Part shown: positions 7,986 through 17,697 of the stretch, one piece after another | How positions within the stretch are numbered: position 1 is the stretch's first letter | How the letters are laid out: each line of letters starts with the position of its first letter | Source: Opitutaceae bacterium | GTDB lineage: Bacteria > Verrucomicrobiota > Verrucomicrobiia > Opitutales > Opitutaceae | Direction: 5' to 3' | DNA: 64,000 bases | Assembly (NCBI GenBank): GCA_027490995.1 | Contig: JAIXWY010000005.1 | Coordinates: forward strand, 124,001 to 188,000 | The notes under the pieces: model-generated | What the model was told of the DNA's origin: nothing | The model's input: the letters and a program-made list of their open reading frames with translations, nothing else | Databases searched by the model: none | Program-made: the position numbers and the translations under genes

Positions 7986-8537
7986 ATGGCTTCGTCGTCG
8001 TCATCCCCTCGCCGTTCCTCCCGCGCCAAACCGGTTTCGCCCAAGGCGTGGGCCCGGGTTCGCCTGCTGGCACTGGACGTGGATGGGATCCTGACGGACG
8101 GCACGATCTATGTGTCGTCCGACGGTTCGGAGACCAAGGGATTCTCGGTGCTCGATGGGATGGGGATGGCCCGCCTGCTCAAGGCAGGTCTCACCGTTGC
8201 TTGGATCAGCGGACGCCCCTCCGGCGCCACCGCGCGCCGCGCCGAGGAACTCCGGATTCCTCACGTCATCCAAGGCCGATCCGACAAGCGCGAAGCCCTG
8301 GCCGAGCTCGCGCAGCGTCTGGGATTGTCCGCTGCCGAATGCTGCTACATGGGAGACGACGACATTGATGCGCCAGCCATCGCCTGGGCGGGTATCGGCG
8401 CCACCGTTCGCTCAGCCATGCCAGCCGCCCTGCGCGTGGCCGATCACGTGAGCCGACGACCCGCCGGCGCCGGCGCCGTGCGCGAAGTCTGCGAACTGAT
8501 CCTCGCCCACGCCCCCGTCCGCCGCAGCCCGCCATGA
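7986..8537 (+). CDS. kdsC: KdsC-type 3-deoxy-manno-octulosonate-8-phosphate phosphatase
   Basis: A 183-residue HAD phosphatase of the KdsC subfamily that releases Kdo from Kdo-8-phosphate for lipid A/LPS core synthesis. HAD motif I is LALDVDGILTDGTIY (about 26-40), motif II is ISGRPSG (about 75), and the late motif is YMGDDDIDAPAI (about 122). The lack of a large cap domain and the length fit KdsC. It overlaps the next gene by four bases (ATGA at 8534) and starts an LPS-export operon kdsC-lptC-lptA-lptB, an arrangement also known in Proteobacteria. Confidence 0.92.
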   Translation: MASSSSSPRRSSRAKPVSPKAWARVRLLALDVDGILTDGTIYVSSDGSETKGFSVLDGMGMARLLKAGLTVAWISGRPSGATARRAEELRIPHVIQGRSDKREALAELAQRLGLSAAECCYMGDDDIDAPAIAWAGIGATVRSAMPAALRVADHVSRRPAGAGAVREVCELILAHAPVRRSPP

Positions 8538-8977
8538 ACCCGCTCGCTCGCCTCGTCCTTGGCTGTGGTCTTCTCGCCGCCGCGCCCCTCCAGGCCGCCG
8601 GACCGCAGGTGCAGGCCAATGCGCCCATCCTGAATTTCTCACTGCCTTCGTTCAACGAACAGGGGTTCCGGACCATGCTCGTCCGCGGTCGCGAGGCAAT
8701 CGTCGCGAGCAAGACCGAGGCCCGACTGCGCGACATGACGCTGACGGTCTTTTCCGGCGATGCGGAGGCCCGGGTGGAGACCGTGTTTGTCAGCCCGGCC
8801 GCGACGGTCCGGCTCGACGAACGCGTGGTCTTCGGCGAGGAATCGGTCCGCGTGGTCAACGACAGGTTCGAGCTCATCGGTACTGACTGGCGCTACGAGC
8901 ACGACGCCAAACGCATCCTGATTCGGGCCGGCGCCCGTGTTGTCTTCCAAACCGAGATCCGCGATCTACTGCGATGA
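8534..8977 (+). CDS. lptC: LptC-like LPS-export protein
   Basis: A 147-residue exported protein between KdsC and LptA. After a signal sequence (about 1-22, LAAAPLQAAG) it is beta-rich (FNEQGFRTMLVRGREAIV, EESVRVVNDRFELIGTDWRY), as expected for the LptC beta-jellyroll that passes LPS from LptB2FG to LptA. It overlaps both neighbours by four bases. Assignment rests on position and the pattern rather than on a strong motif. Unlike E. coli LptC it seems to have a cleavable signal instead of a permanent anchor. Confidence 0.7.
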   Translation: MNPLARLVLGCGLLAAAPLQAAGPQVQANAPILNFSLPSFNEQGFRTMLVRGREAIVASKTEARLRDMTLTVFSGDAEARVETVFVSPAATVRLDERVVFGEESVRVVNDRFELIGTDWRYEHDAKRILIRAGARVVFQTEIRDLLR

Positions 8978-9618
8978 AACGCCCGCCCCTGTCTCCTTTC
9001 GTTTCAGCTGCCTTCGCCTGCGTGCTGGCCAGTCTCCCGGCGAGCGTCCGCGCCAGCACGCCCCCGGCCGCGGCGACCACTCCAGCCGCGGCGGCGGCGA
9101 ACACGCCCGCCCAGCCCACGGTGATCGAGAGCCGCTCGCTTGAGATGCGCAGTACCGACAAGGAAACGATCGCCATCTTCGACCAGAATGTCGTGGTGAC
9201 GGGCACGAACCTGCGCCTGACCTGCGATCATCTGGAGGTCGTTGCCAGCCGCATCGGAAACACCACCGACACGGTGGCCAAGCTCGACCAGTTCAAGAGC
9301 CTCGTGGCCACCGGCCGTGTCCGCATCGTGCAGGGCGATCGCGAGGTCACATGTGGGCGGGCCGAGGTGCTGCCGCTGGAGGAAAAGATCATCCTCACCG
9401 AATCTCCGGTCGTGATCGACCACTCGGGTCCCTACACCGAGCGCGGGACGCGCATCATCCTGCTCCGCGGCCAGCGCCGCGTCATCGTCGAGAACAGCGT
9501 GTTTCAAGGTCCGCCCATCATTGATCTCGGTTTCGACCGCAAGGAGCCTCCTCCCACGCCCAAGCCGGGGACAGAAGCGACGTCCTCATCGAGTCCGCGC
9601 ACCACGCCTGGTCCCTAA
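8974..9618 (+). CDS. lptA: LptA/OstA-like LPS transport protein
   Basis: A 214-residue periplasmic protein with a signal peptide (about 1-28) and an Ala/Thr/Pro-rich linker before an OstA/LptA domain (about 50-185): RSLEMRSTDKETIAIFDQNV, VTGTNLRLTCDHLEV, GDREVTCGRAEVLPLEE. By family it forms the periplasmic bridge for LPS between inner and outer membrane. The tail is low-complexity (PPPTPKPG). It starts by a four-base ATGA overlap with the LptC-like gene and is followed 21 bases later by lptB. Confidence 0.85.
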   Translation: MKRPPLSPFVSAAFACVLASLPASVRASTPPAAATTPAAAAANTPAQPTVIESRSLEMRSTDKETIAIFDQNVVVTGTNLRLTCDHLEVVASRIGNTTDTVAKLDQFKSLVATGRVRIVQGDREVTCGRAEVLPLEEKIILTESPVVIDHSGPYTERGTRIILLRGQRRVIVENSVFQGPPIIDLGFDRKEPPPTPKPGTEATSSSSPRTTPGP

Positions 9619-9639
9619 CCTTCTCAACCCCCGCATCGC

Positions 9640-10386
9640 GTGAGTTCCAGCCCCCTCCCTTCCCCGACGGAGATCCGCACCGAGGGCCTGATCAAGGTCT
9701 ATGGCGCGCGCACCGTGGTGAACGGGGTGAACGTCCATGTCAGTGCCGGCGAGGTCGTCGGTCTGCTCGGTCCTAACGGCGCCGGCAAGACCACCACGTT
9801 TTACATGATCGTGGGCCTGGTCCCCGCCACCGCGGGCCGCGTCGCCCTCGGGAAGCGCGATCTCACGCGTCTCGGGATGCATCAGCGCGCGCGCCTCGGT
9901 CTGGGCTATCTGCCGCAGGAGGCGTCGGTGTTCCGCAAGCTGTCAGTGGAAGAAAACATCCTCGCGATCGCGGAGGCCATCGGAGTCCCGCGGCGGGAGC
10001 GTTCCTCCTGCGTCGAGCGTCATCTTACCGACCTGAATCTCCTCCACGTCGCCCGGCAGAAGGCCTACACGCTATCGGGAGGCGAGCGCCGCCGTCTGGA
10101 AATCGCGCGTGCCCTCGTGACCCGTCCGAAGTTCCTGCTGATGGACGAACCCTTTGCGGCGATCGATCCCATCTCAGTCGCCGAGGTCCAGAAGATCATC
10201 CGCACCCTCAAGTCACAAGGTATCGGCGTGCTGATCACCGACCACAATGTCCGCGAGACCCTGCGCATCGTGGACCGCGCCTACCTGATCCATCAAGGCC
10301 GCGTCCTGACCGAGGGGACGGCCGACTTCCTGATCCACGATCCTCAGGCGCGCGAGTTCTACCTCGGGAAGGATTTTAATCTCTGA
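9640..10386 (+). CDS. lptB: LPS export ABC transporter ATP-binding protein LptB
   Basis: A 248-residue ABC ATPase starting with GTG. Walker A is GPNGAGKTT (about 47-55), the signature LSGGERRRLEIARAL (about 146) and Walker B LLMDEPFAAIDP (about 167), followed by the ITDHNVRETLRI switch histidine region typical of LptB. It energises LPS extraction with LptF/LptG; one LptF/G-type permease gene is at 20361-21536. The alternative of a generic branched-chain amino-acid ATPase is unlikely given LptA and LptC next door. Confidence 0.93.
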   Translation: MSSSPLPSPTEIRTEGLIKVYGARTVVNGVNVHVSAGEVVGLLGPNGAGKTTTFYMIVGLVPATAGRVALGKRDLTRLGMHQRARLGLGYLPQEASVFRKLSVEENILAIAEAIGVPRRERSSCVERHLTDLNLLHVARQKAYTLSGGERRRLEIARALVTRPKFLLMDEPFAAIDPISVAEVQKIIRTLKSQGIGVLITDHNVRETLRIVDRAYLIHQGRVLTEGTADFLIHDPQAREFYLGKDFNL

Positions 10387-10491
10387 AGCGCGGACCGGCG
10401 CCGCAAGACTCTCCCTCCTCACGGCCCTCGCGCGCCCCGCCACCTGCAGGTTTGCCCGCTTCGTCTCCCTCGCTCCGTCCCACCCCACCCC

Positions 10492-11502
10492 ATGCCCAAA
10501 GCGATTCACGGCATTTCTGTCTCACACTTCTTCGAGACCTACCGCGAGAAGCTTCGCCTCGAGTTGCTCACCGGGGACCGCGGCCTCCACCGCCTGATCC
10601 GTGAGGGCTCGATCAACCGGCCCGCCCTCGCGCTCACCGGTTTCTTCCGCTACTTCGCCAACAAACGCATTCAGGTCCTCGGCGCCGCCGAGATGACGTA
10701 CCTCAAGACACTCAGCCAGCAACGGCAGAGGGAGATCTTTACGGAGATGGCCGAGCGCCAGATCCCGTGCGTCGTGCTCACGCGCAACTACAACCCCACG
10801 CGCGCCATGCTCGAGGTCGCGCAGGAAAAGAACCTGCCGCTGTTCAAGACTCCGATGATCACCATGAACTGGGTGAACCTCGGTACACTTTGCATCGACA
10901 ATGAGTTTGCTCCGTCCGGCACCGAGCATGCCACCACCCTCGATATCCGCGGCATCGGCGTGATGCTCCGCGGCCAGTCTGGCGTCGGTAAGAGCGAGTG
11001 CGCGCTCGCCCTGATCGAACGCGGCCATTCGCTGGTTGCCGATGACCTCACCGTCATCCGGCTACTCGACGAGCGCGAACTCATGGCCTCGAGCCGCCCG
11101 CTCAACCGGGGTTACATGGAGTGCCGCGGGATCGGCATCATCAATGTCGCGGAGATGTTCGGGGTGAAGTCGATCCGCCTCGAAAAACGGATCGACATGG
11201 TGGTTTCCCTGCACGAGTGGCATCCCGAGGTGATCGAGGAGCGCACCGGTCTGGAGGAGAACCACTACTTGATTCTCGGACTCAAGGTGCCGCACATCGA
11301 GATCTACGTGCGTCCGGGCCGCGACATCGCTCGCCTCGTCGAGGTCGCCGCACTCACCCAGGCATTGAAGCGCATGGGCCATGACCCGGCCAAGGACTTC
11401 AACGATCGGCTGATCGCGTTCATGAACGCCGCCCCCGCGCCGACCAAGAAGGTGAATGTCCGCTCCAGCGAGCCCGCCGACGAACCTTCGGCTGAAGCGT
11501 AG
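10492..11502 (+). CDS. hprK: HPr kinase/phosphorylase
   Basis: A 336-residue HprK: N-terminal regulatory domain (about 1-130) and C-terminal kinase domain with P-loop GQSGVGKS (161-168), then [21 protein letters not shown] and the signature [20 protein letters not shown]. By family it phosphorylates and dephosphorylates HPr on a serine in answer to carbon status. No HPr or PTS gene is in the window, so its partner must be elsewhere. It follows lptB by 105 bases; hprK near lpt genes is common in Gram-negative bacteria. The ATG follows a long C-rich stretch (CCACCCCACCCC). Confidence 0.93.
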   Translation: MPKAIHGISVSHFFETYREKLRLELLTGDRGLHRLIREGSINRPALALTGFFRYFANKRIQVLGAAEMTYLKTLSQQRQREIFTEMAERQIPCVVLTRNYNPTRAMLEVAQEKNLPLFKTPMITMNWVNLGTLCIDNEFAPSGTEHATTLDIRGIGVMLRGQSGVGKSECALALIERGHSLVADDLTVIRLLDERELMASSRPLNRGYMECRGIGIINVAEMFGVKSIRLEKRIDMVVSLHEWHPEVIEERTGLEENHYLILGLKVPHIEIYVRPGRDIARLVEVAALTQALKRMGHDPAKDFNDRLIAFMNAAPAPTKKVNVRSSEPADEPSAEA

Positions 11503-11522
11503 GCTGGCCCCACCTTTCCCTC

Positions 11523-12278
11523 ATGACCCTTCCCTCCCGCGCGGACGGCCGCCGTCCCAATCAACTCCGCCCCATCTCCTTCGAGGCCGGTATCGCCCCG
11601 CATGCCACGGGCTCCGTACTTGTGTCCTTCGGCTCCACCCGCGTGATCTGCGCCGCGACCATCGAGGCCGGCGTGCCTTCATGGATGAAGCAGCAGGGCG
11701 TGAAGGGCGGCTGGCTCACCGCAGAGTACTCCATGCTTCCTTACGCGACGCATGAGCGCAAGACGCGCGACTCGAGCCGCGGCAAGGTGGACGGGCGGAC
11801 CGTCGAAATCCAGCGCCTCATCGGCCGCTCGCTGCGCGCCGTCATCGATCTCGAAAAACTCGGCTCGAACACGCTCTGGGTCGACTGCGACGTCCTCCAA
11901 GCCGACGGGGGCACGCGCACCGCGTCCATCACGGGCGCCTATCTCGCCTGCCGCCTCGCCGTCCAGCGGCTGATCGACGCCCAGAAGCTGAGCGAGAATC
12001 CGCTCTCCGACTCCGTCGCCGCCGTCAGCGTCGGCATCCTCGGCGGACGCGAATTGCTCGACCTTCCGTACGTCGAGGACCGTGACGCCGAGGTCGACTG
12101 CAACGTGGTGATGACCGGTCAGGGACGCTTTGTGGAAGTGCAGGGAGCCGGCGAGGAGGCGACCTTCTCGCACGACCAATTCGTCTCCCTGCTCGACCTC
12201 GCCCGAGCCGGCCTCGCGGAAATTCACTCCCTGCAGACCTCCTTCCTCATGAAGGCGCTGCTCGGAAAGGGCGCCTGA
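11523..12278 (+). CDS. rph: Ribonuclease PH
   Basis: A 251-residue phosphorolytic 3'-5' exoribonuclease that trims tRNA 3' ends. Typical features are [19 protein letters not shown] at the N-terminus, [39 protein letters not shown] (with the catalytic arginines), [17 protein letters not shown] and [20 protein letters not shown]. Length is slightly above the usual 238-240. It follows hprK by 20 bases and may be co-transcribed. The start ATG follows ACCTTTCCCTC rather than a Shine-Dalgarno sequence. Confidence 0.96.
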   Translation: MTLPSRADGRRPNQLRPISFEAGIAPHATGSVLVSFGSTRVICAATIEAGVPSWMKQQGVKGGWLTAEYSMLPYATHERKTRDSSRGKVDGRTVEIQRLIGRSLRAVIDLEKLGSNTLWVDCDVLQADGGTRTASITGAYLACRLAVQRLIDAQKLSENPLSDSVAAVSVGILGGRELLDLPYVEDRDAEVDCNVVMTGQGRFVEVQGAGEEATFSHDQFVSLLDLARAGLAEIHSLQTSFLMKALLGKGA

Positions 12279-12447
12279 GACTGCCGTGCGGTCCGGCGTT
12301 CGGGACGCGTTGCTCGCCGCCTGCCTTCGCCCGCGCCCGCAGCGCGGACCAAGCGCGGCCGTGCCGGCGCCAAGGCGCGCGAATGTCGGCATCCTCGCGC
12401 GTCTTGCGCCGCGCGTCCTGCTCCGGCGACCGCGCCGGCGGCGTCGC

Positions 12448-12933
12448 CTAGGCCTTCGGCTTTAAAGACTGCGCCTCGCGCGCCGCCGCGAAACTCCCGT
12501 CCTCCGCCGCCCGGAGGAAACCCTCTGTGACGCTCTTCAAGTCTTCCCAGCGGCGGCGGATCTGCCGCGCCTCCTCCTTGGTCACCGAATTATCGGCGGC
12601 CGCCGTGGCGATGACCGCCAGCATGTCCGCAAACTCCTGCACGATCGCGTTGGTGGTCGGGATGAGTGAATACGTGTGCGGTGTCGGGGTCTGGGGATTC
12701 GTGATGAAGAAACCACCTGCCCTCTCGCAAACCCACTGCGCGATCCGGGCGTCCTTGGTGATCGCGAGCAGTTGATCGACGCGGTCCAGGGGGTTATGGG
12801 CACCGCTGCCGGTGGCGTCACTGGGTGGCTCGGCCCACTTATAGATCAACGAAAGTGAAAGCCCCATCTCAGCCGCGATCTGCTTCGCGCTGGTTTTCTT
12901 GAGTACCTCCCTGAGCACCTCATGCGATTGCAT
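12448..12933 (-). CDS. Phage CII/CP76-like helix-turn-helix protein
   Basis: A 161-residue protein. The N-terminal part (about 8-30, LREVLKKTSAKQIAAEMGLS...) is a helix-turn-helix followed by LIYKWAE, much like the phage CII (CP76) regulator family. The rest is helical with a late KEEARQIRRRWEDLKSV. The frame stays open upstream to 13149, but the ATG at 12933 directly precedes the conserved part. It is divergent from sucC with 107 bases between. No other phage gene is around it, so it is either a domesticated regulator or a chromosomal family using the same fold. Its target is unknown. Confidence 0.72.
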   Translation of the reverse strand: MQSHEVLREVLKKTSAKQIAAEMGLSLSLIYKWAEPPSDATGSGAHNPLDRVDQLLAITKDARIAQWVCERAGGFFITNPQTPTPHTYSLIPTTNAIVQEFADMLAVIATAAADNSVTKEEARQIRRRWEDLKSVTEGFLRAAEDGSFAAAREAQSLKPKA

Positions 12934-13040
12934 GTCCCTATCAAGCCACCTGCTAGCTCGAATGGCAATCCCGACTGGCATGCTTCCGGCGCACTTTTGA
13001 CGTGTCTTCGCGAGGTGGTTTCGGCACGTTCTGGTTTTCC

Positions 13041-14222
13041 ATGAACATTCACGAGTATCAGGCGAAGGCGCTCTTCGAGACGTTCGGTGTACCGGTTCCG
13101 AAGGGGGTAGCGGCCAAGGCTGCTTCCGAATTCGACCCGGCCCTGGCACAACTGCCCGAGGGGCCCACCATGGTGAAGTCCCAGATCCACGCTGGTGGGC
13201 GCGGCAAGGGCACGTTCACCGACGGGTTCAAGGGCGGCGTGAAGTTCTGCAAGACCAAGGCCGACGCGAAGGAAATCGCTGGCCGCATGATCAACAACAC
13301 GCTGGTCACGCTCCAGACGGGGCCCGCCGGTCGCAAGGTCCAGACCGTCTACTTCACCGTCGCGAGCGATATCAAGAAGGAGTACTACCTCGCCATCCTG
13401 CTCGACCGCGCCACGTCGCGCCCCGTGATCGTCGCGTCCACCGAGGGCGGCGTCGAGATCGAGAAGGTGGCCCACGAGACGCCGGAGAAGATCTTCAAGG
13501 TGTTCGTCGACCCGGCCTACGGGCTCGCCGACTTTCAGGTGCGCCAGCTCATCGCGGGTCTTGGCTTCAGCGGCGCGGAGGCCAAGGGCGCCGCTAAGCT
13601 CATCCGCAATCTCTACACGATGTTCTGGGAGACCGACGCCTCGATGGTGGAGATCAACCCACTCATCACGACACCCACCGGCGAGGTCCTCGCCCTCGAC
13701 GCCAAGGTGTCTTTTGATTCCAACGCCCTCTACCGCCACCCGGAAATCACCGCGTTGCGCGATCTCAACGAGGAGGATCCGAAGGAGATCGAGGCGTCCA
13801 AGTACAACCTGTCCTACATCGCGCTCGATGGAAACATCGCGTGCCTCGTCAACGGCGCAGGTCTCGCCATGAGCACGATGGACATCATCAAGCACTTCGG
13901 CGGTAGCCCGGCCAACTTCCTCGATGTCGGCGGCGGCGCCACCAAGGATCAGGTGGTGGCCGCGTTCAAGATCATCCTCGGCGACGCCAACGTGAAGGGG
14001 ATCTTCGTCAACATCTTCGGCGGCATCATGGATTGCAACGTGATCGCCACCGGCATCATCGAGGCGGTGCGCGAGGTCGGGCTGAAGCTCCCGCTCGTCG
14101 TCCGGCTCGAGGGCAACAATGTCAACGCCGGCAAGGCAACGCTCGCTGCGAGCGGCCTGCCCATCGTCAGCGGCGACACCATGGCCGACGCCGCCCGCAA
14201 GATCGTTCAGCTCGTCGCCTGA
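13041..14222 (+). CDS. sucC: Succinyl-CoA synthetase beta subunit (ADP-forming)
   Basis: A 393-residue ATP-grasp subunit of the citric-acid-cycle enzyme succinate-CoA ligase. It starts [20 protein letters not shown], has [14 protein letters not shown] (nucleotide binding), [19 protein letters not shown] and the C-terminal CoA-ligase domain [19 protein letters not shown]. The frame opens upstream at 13002, but the ATG at 13041 gives the family N-terminus. sucD follows 34 bases later. Full length; no oddities. Confidence 0.97.
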   Translation: MNIHEYQAKALFETFGVPVPKGVAAKAASEFDPALAQLPEGPTMVKSQIHAGGRGKGTFTDGFKGGVKFCKTKADAKEIAGRMINNTLVTLQTGPAGRKVQTVYFTVASDIKKEYYLAILLDRATSRPVIVASTEGGVEIEKVAHETPEKIFKVFVDPAYGLADFQVRQLIAGLGFSGAEAKGAAKLIRNLYTMFWETDASMVEINPLITTPTGEVLALDAKVSFDSNALYRHPEITALRDLNEEDPKEIEASKYNLSYIALDGNIACLVNGAGLAMSTMDIIKHFGGSPANFLDVGGGATKDQVVAAFKIILGDANVKGIFVNIFGGIMDCNVIATGIIEAVREVGLKLPLVVRLEGNNVNAGKATLAASGLPIVSGDTMADAARKIVQLVA

Positions 14223-14256
14223 GCTCCCGTACGTCCCCCCTCATCCTCTCGCCTCC

Positions 14257-15180
14257 ATGTCCATTCTCATCCAGCCCGAAACCAAGATCCTTGTCCAAGG
14301 CATCACCGGCGACTTCGGGGGTCGCCATGCCAAGCTCTCGCTCGACTACGGCACGCGTGTCGCCGGCGGCGTGACGCCCGGCAAGGGCGGGCAGTTCTTC
14401 GAACACAAGGAGCACAAGGTTCCGATCTTCAACTCCGTCCACGACGCCGTCGCCGCCACCGGCGCCACGGTCTCGGTGGTCTTCGTACCGCCTCCCTTCG
14501 CGGCCGACGCGATCCTCGAGGGGGTCGATGCCGGTCTGGACCTCGTGGTCGCGATCACCGAGGGCATCCCGGTGCGTGACATGGTCCGCGTGAAGCGCGC
14601 GATCGCCGGGCGCAAGACGCGCCTGATCGGTCCAAACTGCCCCGGAGTCGTCACACCCGGTTCCGGTCCGCAAAGCCACGGCGGCTGCCGCATCGGCATC
14701 GCTCCGGGTTACATTCACAAAAAGGGCCACGTCGGCGTGGTCTCCCGCTCAGGCACCCTGACCTACGAGGCGGTGTACCAACTGACGTCGAAGAATATCG
14801 GCCAGTCCACCTGCGTCGGCATCGGCGGCGACCCGGTGAACGGTACGTCACACCTCGATGTGATCCGGATGTTCAACGATGATCCGGACACGCACGGCAT
14901 CATCCTCATCGGCGAGATCGGCGGCAACGCCGAGGTCGAGGCAGCGCGCTGGATCAAGGCGAACGTGACCAAGCCGGTCGCCGGCTTCATCGCCGGTGCC
15001 ACCGCCCCGGCGGGCCGCCGCATGGGCCACGCGGGTGCGATCGTTGGCGGAGCCGAAGACACGGCGGCGGCTAAGATCGCCGTCTTCCGCGAGTGCGGCA
15101 TCGAAGTCGCCGCCACGCCCTCTGACATGGCCGACGCGCTCCTGCGCGCGGCCAAGGCCAAGGGCGTGACGCTGACCTGA
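14257..15180 (+). CDS. sucD: Succinyl-CoA synthetase alpha subunit
   Basis: A 307-residue CoA-binding alpha subunit with [18 protein letters not shown], the CoA/Rossmann part, [14 protein letters not shown] and the phosphohistidine region [13 protein letters not shown], in which the histidine carries the phosphate. It forms the enzyme with SucC from the preceding gene. The upstream-open frame is an extension without family support; the ATG at 14257 follows CCTCTCGCCTCC. A terminator follows 72 bases after the stop. Confidence 0.97.
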   Translation: MSILIQPETKILVQGITGDFGGRHAKLSLDYGTRVAGGVTPGKGGQFFEHKEHKVPIFNSVHDAVAATGATVSVVFVPPPFAADAILEGVDAGLDLVVAITEGIPVRDMVRVKRAIAGRKTRLIGPNCPGVVTPGSGPQSHGGCRIGIAPGYIHKKGHVGVVSRSGTLTYEAVYQLTSKNIGQSTCVGIGGDPVNGTSHLDVIRMFNDDPDTHGIILIGEIGGNAEVEAARWIKANVTKPVAGFIAGATAPAGRRMGHAGAIVGGAEDTAAAKIAVFRECGIEVAATPSDMADALLRAAKAKGVTLT

Positions 15181-15252
15181 TGTCCGCTCCCACAAACCGT
15201 CGTCGCCCCTAGCGTACGCGCGGTTCCAAGCTCACGCCTCTTCGAGGCAACC

Positions 15253-15287
15253 CGGGCCGCGATTTTTCTCGCGGCCCGTTTCGTTTT
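15253..15287 (+). terminator. Rho-independent terminator after sucCD
   Basis: Perfect 10-bp stem (15253-15262 with 15269-15278; arm CGGGCCGCGA), six-base loop TTTTTC, then TTTCGTTTT. It ends the sucCD transcript. The remaining 190 bases up to the convergent hydrolase gene hold nothing recognisable. Confidence 0.88.
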
Positions 15288-15474
15288 CACCGCTCACCTC
15301 GCCGCGAGCCGCGGCTCCTCCCTGTTTCCATCGCCTGCCGATGACGAGCCGCATCGGTCAGGACACGGCACCTCTGGCGTTAGTCCTCGCTGGCCCGGAT
15401 TTCTCTCGGGGCCGACGCGGTTCTTGCCTCTCGCCGCACGCCGAGTGGCCGGCGTGGCCAAGCCGCTCGGGGGC

Positions 15475-16632
15475 TTAGCGCTGAATCGCCGCGATGATGC
15501 GCTGGACGAACTCGGCTTCGTTGCCGCGGTGCCAGCGCCACACCACCACGAGGTCGTGCTCGGGGGAGATCGTGATCGTGTTGCTCCCCGCGCCGCGGGC
15601 GCCGAAGACCGTCGACGGCAGACCTGGGTAGTTCTTACCCTCGGTATTCAGCCACCACAGGTAGCCGTAGTCGGGGCCGTGGGCACTGGGCGAAAGGGCT
15701 GCCTTCACAAAGTCCGGCGGCAACAAGACGCGGTCATTCCATCGCCCCTCGCGCAACCACAGGTAACCGAAACGCGCGAGGTCCCACGCGTGGATCCAGA
15801 CGCCGCCGCCCCAGCGGGTGCCGCCGCTGATCGATGCCATACGACGACCGTCCTGGAGGACGTAGCTGTTGTGATAGGGAATCCACTTCCAGTCCGTCGA
15901 AGCCCCAATCGGCGTCATGATCTCGTCCGCAAACACGTCGGGCACCGGCTTCCGGAACACCCGGAGCAGCGAGAGTCCAAGGCGGTTCATGCGCACGTCG
16001 TTGTACTCGTAGAATGAGCCAGGGCGCTGCAGCACGCGCGGGGACCGAGCGCCCTCACCGAAAGAGTCGCGTCCGACAAAGTCGTGCTTCTTGCCGAACA
16101 TCTCGCCTTCCCACTCGCTGTCCTGCTGCAGGTGCATTCGCCACGTCACCTCGCGGTTCTGGGATGAATCATAGCCGCCATCCCGGACCAACGCGCCCAC
16201 GCGGTCGTCCACGGCAAAGATCCGGTCACGCACCCCGACGCCGGCCACCGTCGCGATCATGCTCTTCGCCGCCGAGTAGGTGGGATCCACCGCCGTCGTC
16301 TCGCCAAACTCGGCCACCACGTAGCCTTTGTAGATGATCACGCCATTCGTGGCTGCGCGACGGGTGGGCACCGAGCCGAGCAGGGAGCCGAAGATGCGCT
16401 CCTGATCGGAGAAATCGAACGCGCGCGTGGACTCACGGCTCTGCGCGAAGGCGATGGCCTCGGCGAGCCGGACGGGGTCCAGCCCGAGTTCGGCTGGAGA
16501 ACGCCGTGCCCACTCGCCCTTCGGCGGAAAATAGGCTCCGGCGTCTGCCCTCAGGGACGTCACCGCAGCCGCCAACAACGCGAGCGTCAGGGCGAGAAGT
16601 CCGACCCGGCGACACATCAGGAGCGTCTTCAT
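15475..16632 (-). CDS. Exported serine hydrolase, class C beta-lactamase fold
   Basis: A 385-residue exported protein (signal about 1-30, ending SLRADA). The catalytic SxxK is S120-A-A-K123 in PTYSAAKS, and the second motif is around Y210 (FYEYND). The C-terminal GARGAGSNTITISPEHDLVVV is the typical end of the family (TOO..HxG-like position lacks a clear HTG). By family it could be a penicillin-binding-type peptidase, esterase or 6-aminohexanoate-dimer-type amidase; the substrate cannot be told and antibiotic resistance should not be assumed. It is convergent with sucCD and stands alone. Confidence 0.82.
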   Translation of the reverse strand: MKTLLMCRRVGLLALTLALLAAAVTSLRADAGAYFPPKGEWARRSPAELGLDPVRLAEAIAFAQSRESTRAFDFSDQERIFGSLLGSVPTRRAATNGVIIYKGYVVAEFGETTAVDPTYSAAKSMIATVAGVGVRDRIFAVDDRVGALVRDGGYDSSQNREVTWRMHLQQDSEWEGEMFGKKHDFVGRDSFGEGARSPRVLQRPGSFYEYNDVRMNRLGLSLLRVFRKPVPDVFADEIMTPIGASTDWKWIPYHNSYVLQDGRRMASISGGTRWGGGVWIHAWDLARFGYLWLREGRWNDRVLLPPDFVKAALSPSAHGPDYGYLWWLNTEGKNYPGLPSTVFGARGAGSNTITISPEHDLVVVWRWHRGNEAEFVQRIIAAIQR

Positions 16633-16757
16633 TCAACTCACGCTGCGCCGACGGGGGCTCGACTCAAGTTCTGAAGCCAATCCCGTTGCCAGCGAGGGAC
16701 TGCGTGGCTGGGACTGACGAGGGACCCGCCCGGAGCAGTCCACATCTCCACTGAGGG

Positions 16758-16868
<111 letters not shown>

Positions 16869-16919
16869 GGACCACGGTGACCAGCCCGCCCGGCAGCGCA
16901 ACTGGTTTCTTGTCGCGGC

Positions 16920-17366
16920 TCAGGGCGAGCGCGGAGGCGGCGGGCGGTCCGCGCCGTTACGCGGAGGCGGTGGACGCTCGCCATCACCGCGGGGTGAGCC
17001 GGGGCGATTGCTCGACCGTTCGCGCCAACGACGGCGCATCTCCGTGAACTCCGCCCGCTGACGCGCGTCGAGCTCGGCTTCGATCTTCGCATCCATCTGC
17101 CGCATGACCCGCACGCTCTCCTGCCGCATCCGCTTCATCTCTTCGCCGCTCGCGGCGATAATGCGCTCAATCTTCGCGGCCTGCTCCGAGGTGAGCTGCA
17201 GGCGTTCCTGCAGACGCTTGAGATTCGAAGCAACAAACTGATCTCCCGAGACACCGCGGGCCTGCACGAAACTCCGCGCAAAGCGCAGCGACGCAAAACC
17301 GCCCACGACCGCGCCCGCGAGGAAGACGCCGAGAAAAACAACCAAGACTTTCCAGGAGAGTTTCAT
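16920..17366 (-). CDS. CpxP/Spy-like periplasmic protein of the sigma operon
   Basis: A 148-residue protein with an N-terminal membrane helix (about 5-25) and a helical periplasmic part with an LTxxQ-type motif (LQLTSEQAAKIERII, about 57-71), as in Spy/CpxP and heavy-metal-resistance proteins that sense or buffer envelope stress. The tail is Pro/Arg-rich (PPPPRNGADRPPPPR). It is the third gene after an ECF sigma factor, 16 bases after the second, so it probably belongs to the stress circuit. SRP RNA follows downstream on the same strand. Confidence 0.75.
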   Translation of the reverse strand: MKLSWKVLVVFLGVFLAGAVVGGFASLRFARSFVQARGVSGDQFVASNLKRLQERLQLTSEQAAKIERIIAASGEEMKRMRQESVRVMRQMDAKIEAELDARQRAEFTEMRRRWRERSSNRPGSPRGDGERPPPPRNGADRPPPPRSP

Positions 17367-17382
17367 CGTCAGAGGGTCACGC

Positions 17383-17697
17383 TCACTCCGTCAGATCCGT
17401 CATCACGTCCGCTTCGATCACCGCGATCTCGTCATGCAGGGACTGGAGCACGGGGTTGGCCGTGGCTAGCACCGTGCCCACCGCGAGCAGCGAAGCCGCC
17501 CCGAGCGCGCGAAGCGCGAAGGCTTCAAGCGCGGAGCCGAGCCCGCGCTCCCGCTCCGGCGCTCCCTGAGCCAACGCCGCGACGCGGGTCGCGAAGCCGG
17601 GCGGGGCTTCCCAACCTCGCTCCGACGGTGTCTCCGGGGCGCGCCGCGCCACCGCCACCAACCGCTGCCATGGTTCCTGAGGGGTGTACTTGTTCAT
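17383..17697 (-). CDS. Small membrane protein, possible anti-sigma factor
   Basis: A 104-residue protein with one predicted membrane helix (about 62-84, FALRALGAASLLAVGTVLATA) and a soluble N-terminus that starts MNKYTPQEPWQRLVAVARRAP. It overlaps the ECF sigma gene by four bases (ATGA). The position and one-helix topology fit an anti-sigma factor. The zinc-binding HxxxCxxC of the ZAS family is absent, so the role is inferred from context only. Confidence 0.65.
   Translation of the reverse strand: MNKYTPQEPWQRLVAVARRAPETPSERGWEAPPGFATRVAALAQGAPERERGLGSALEAFALRALGAASLLAVGTVLATANPVLQSLHDEIAVIEADVMTDLTE

Noticed and set aside
12997-13025. TTGACG upstream of sucC as promoter
   Set aside because: The -10 position reads TTTCGG, which is not a credible hexamer.
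15475-16632. Antibiotic-resistance beta-lactamase
   Set aside because: The fold and SxxK are present, but the class C-like family includes many peptidases and esterases, and no resistance-specific evidence exists.
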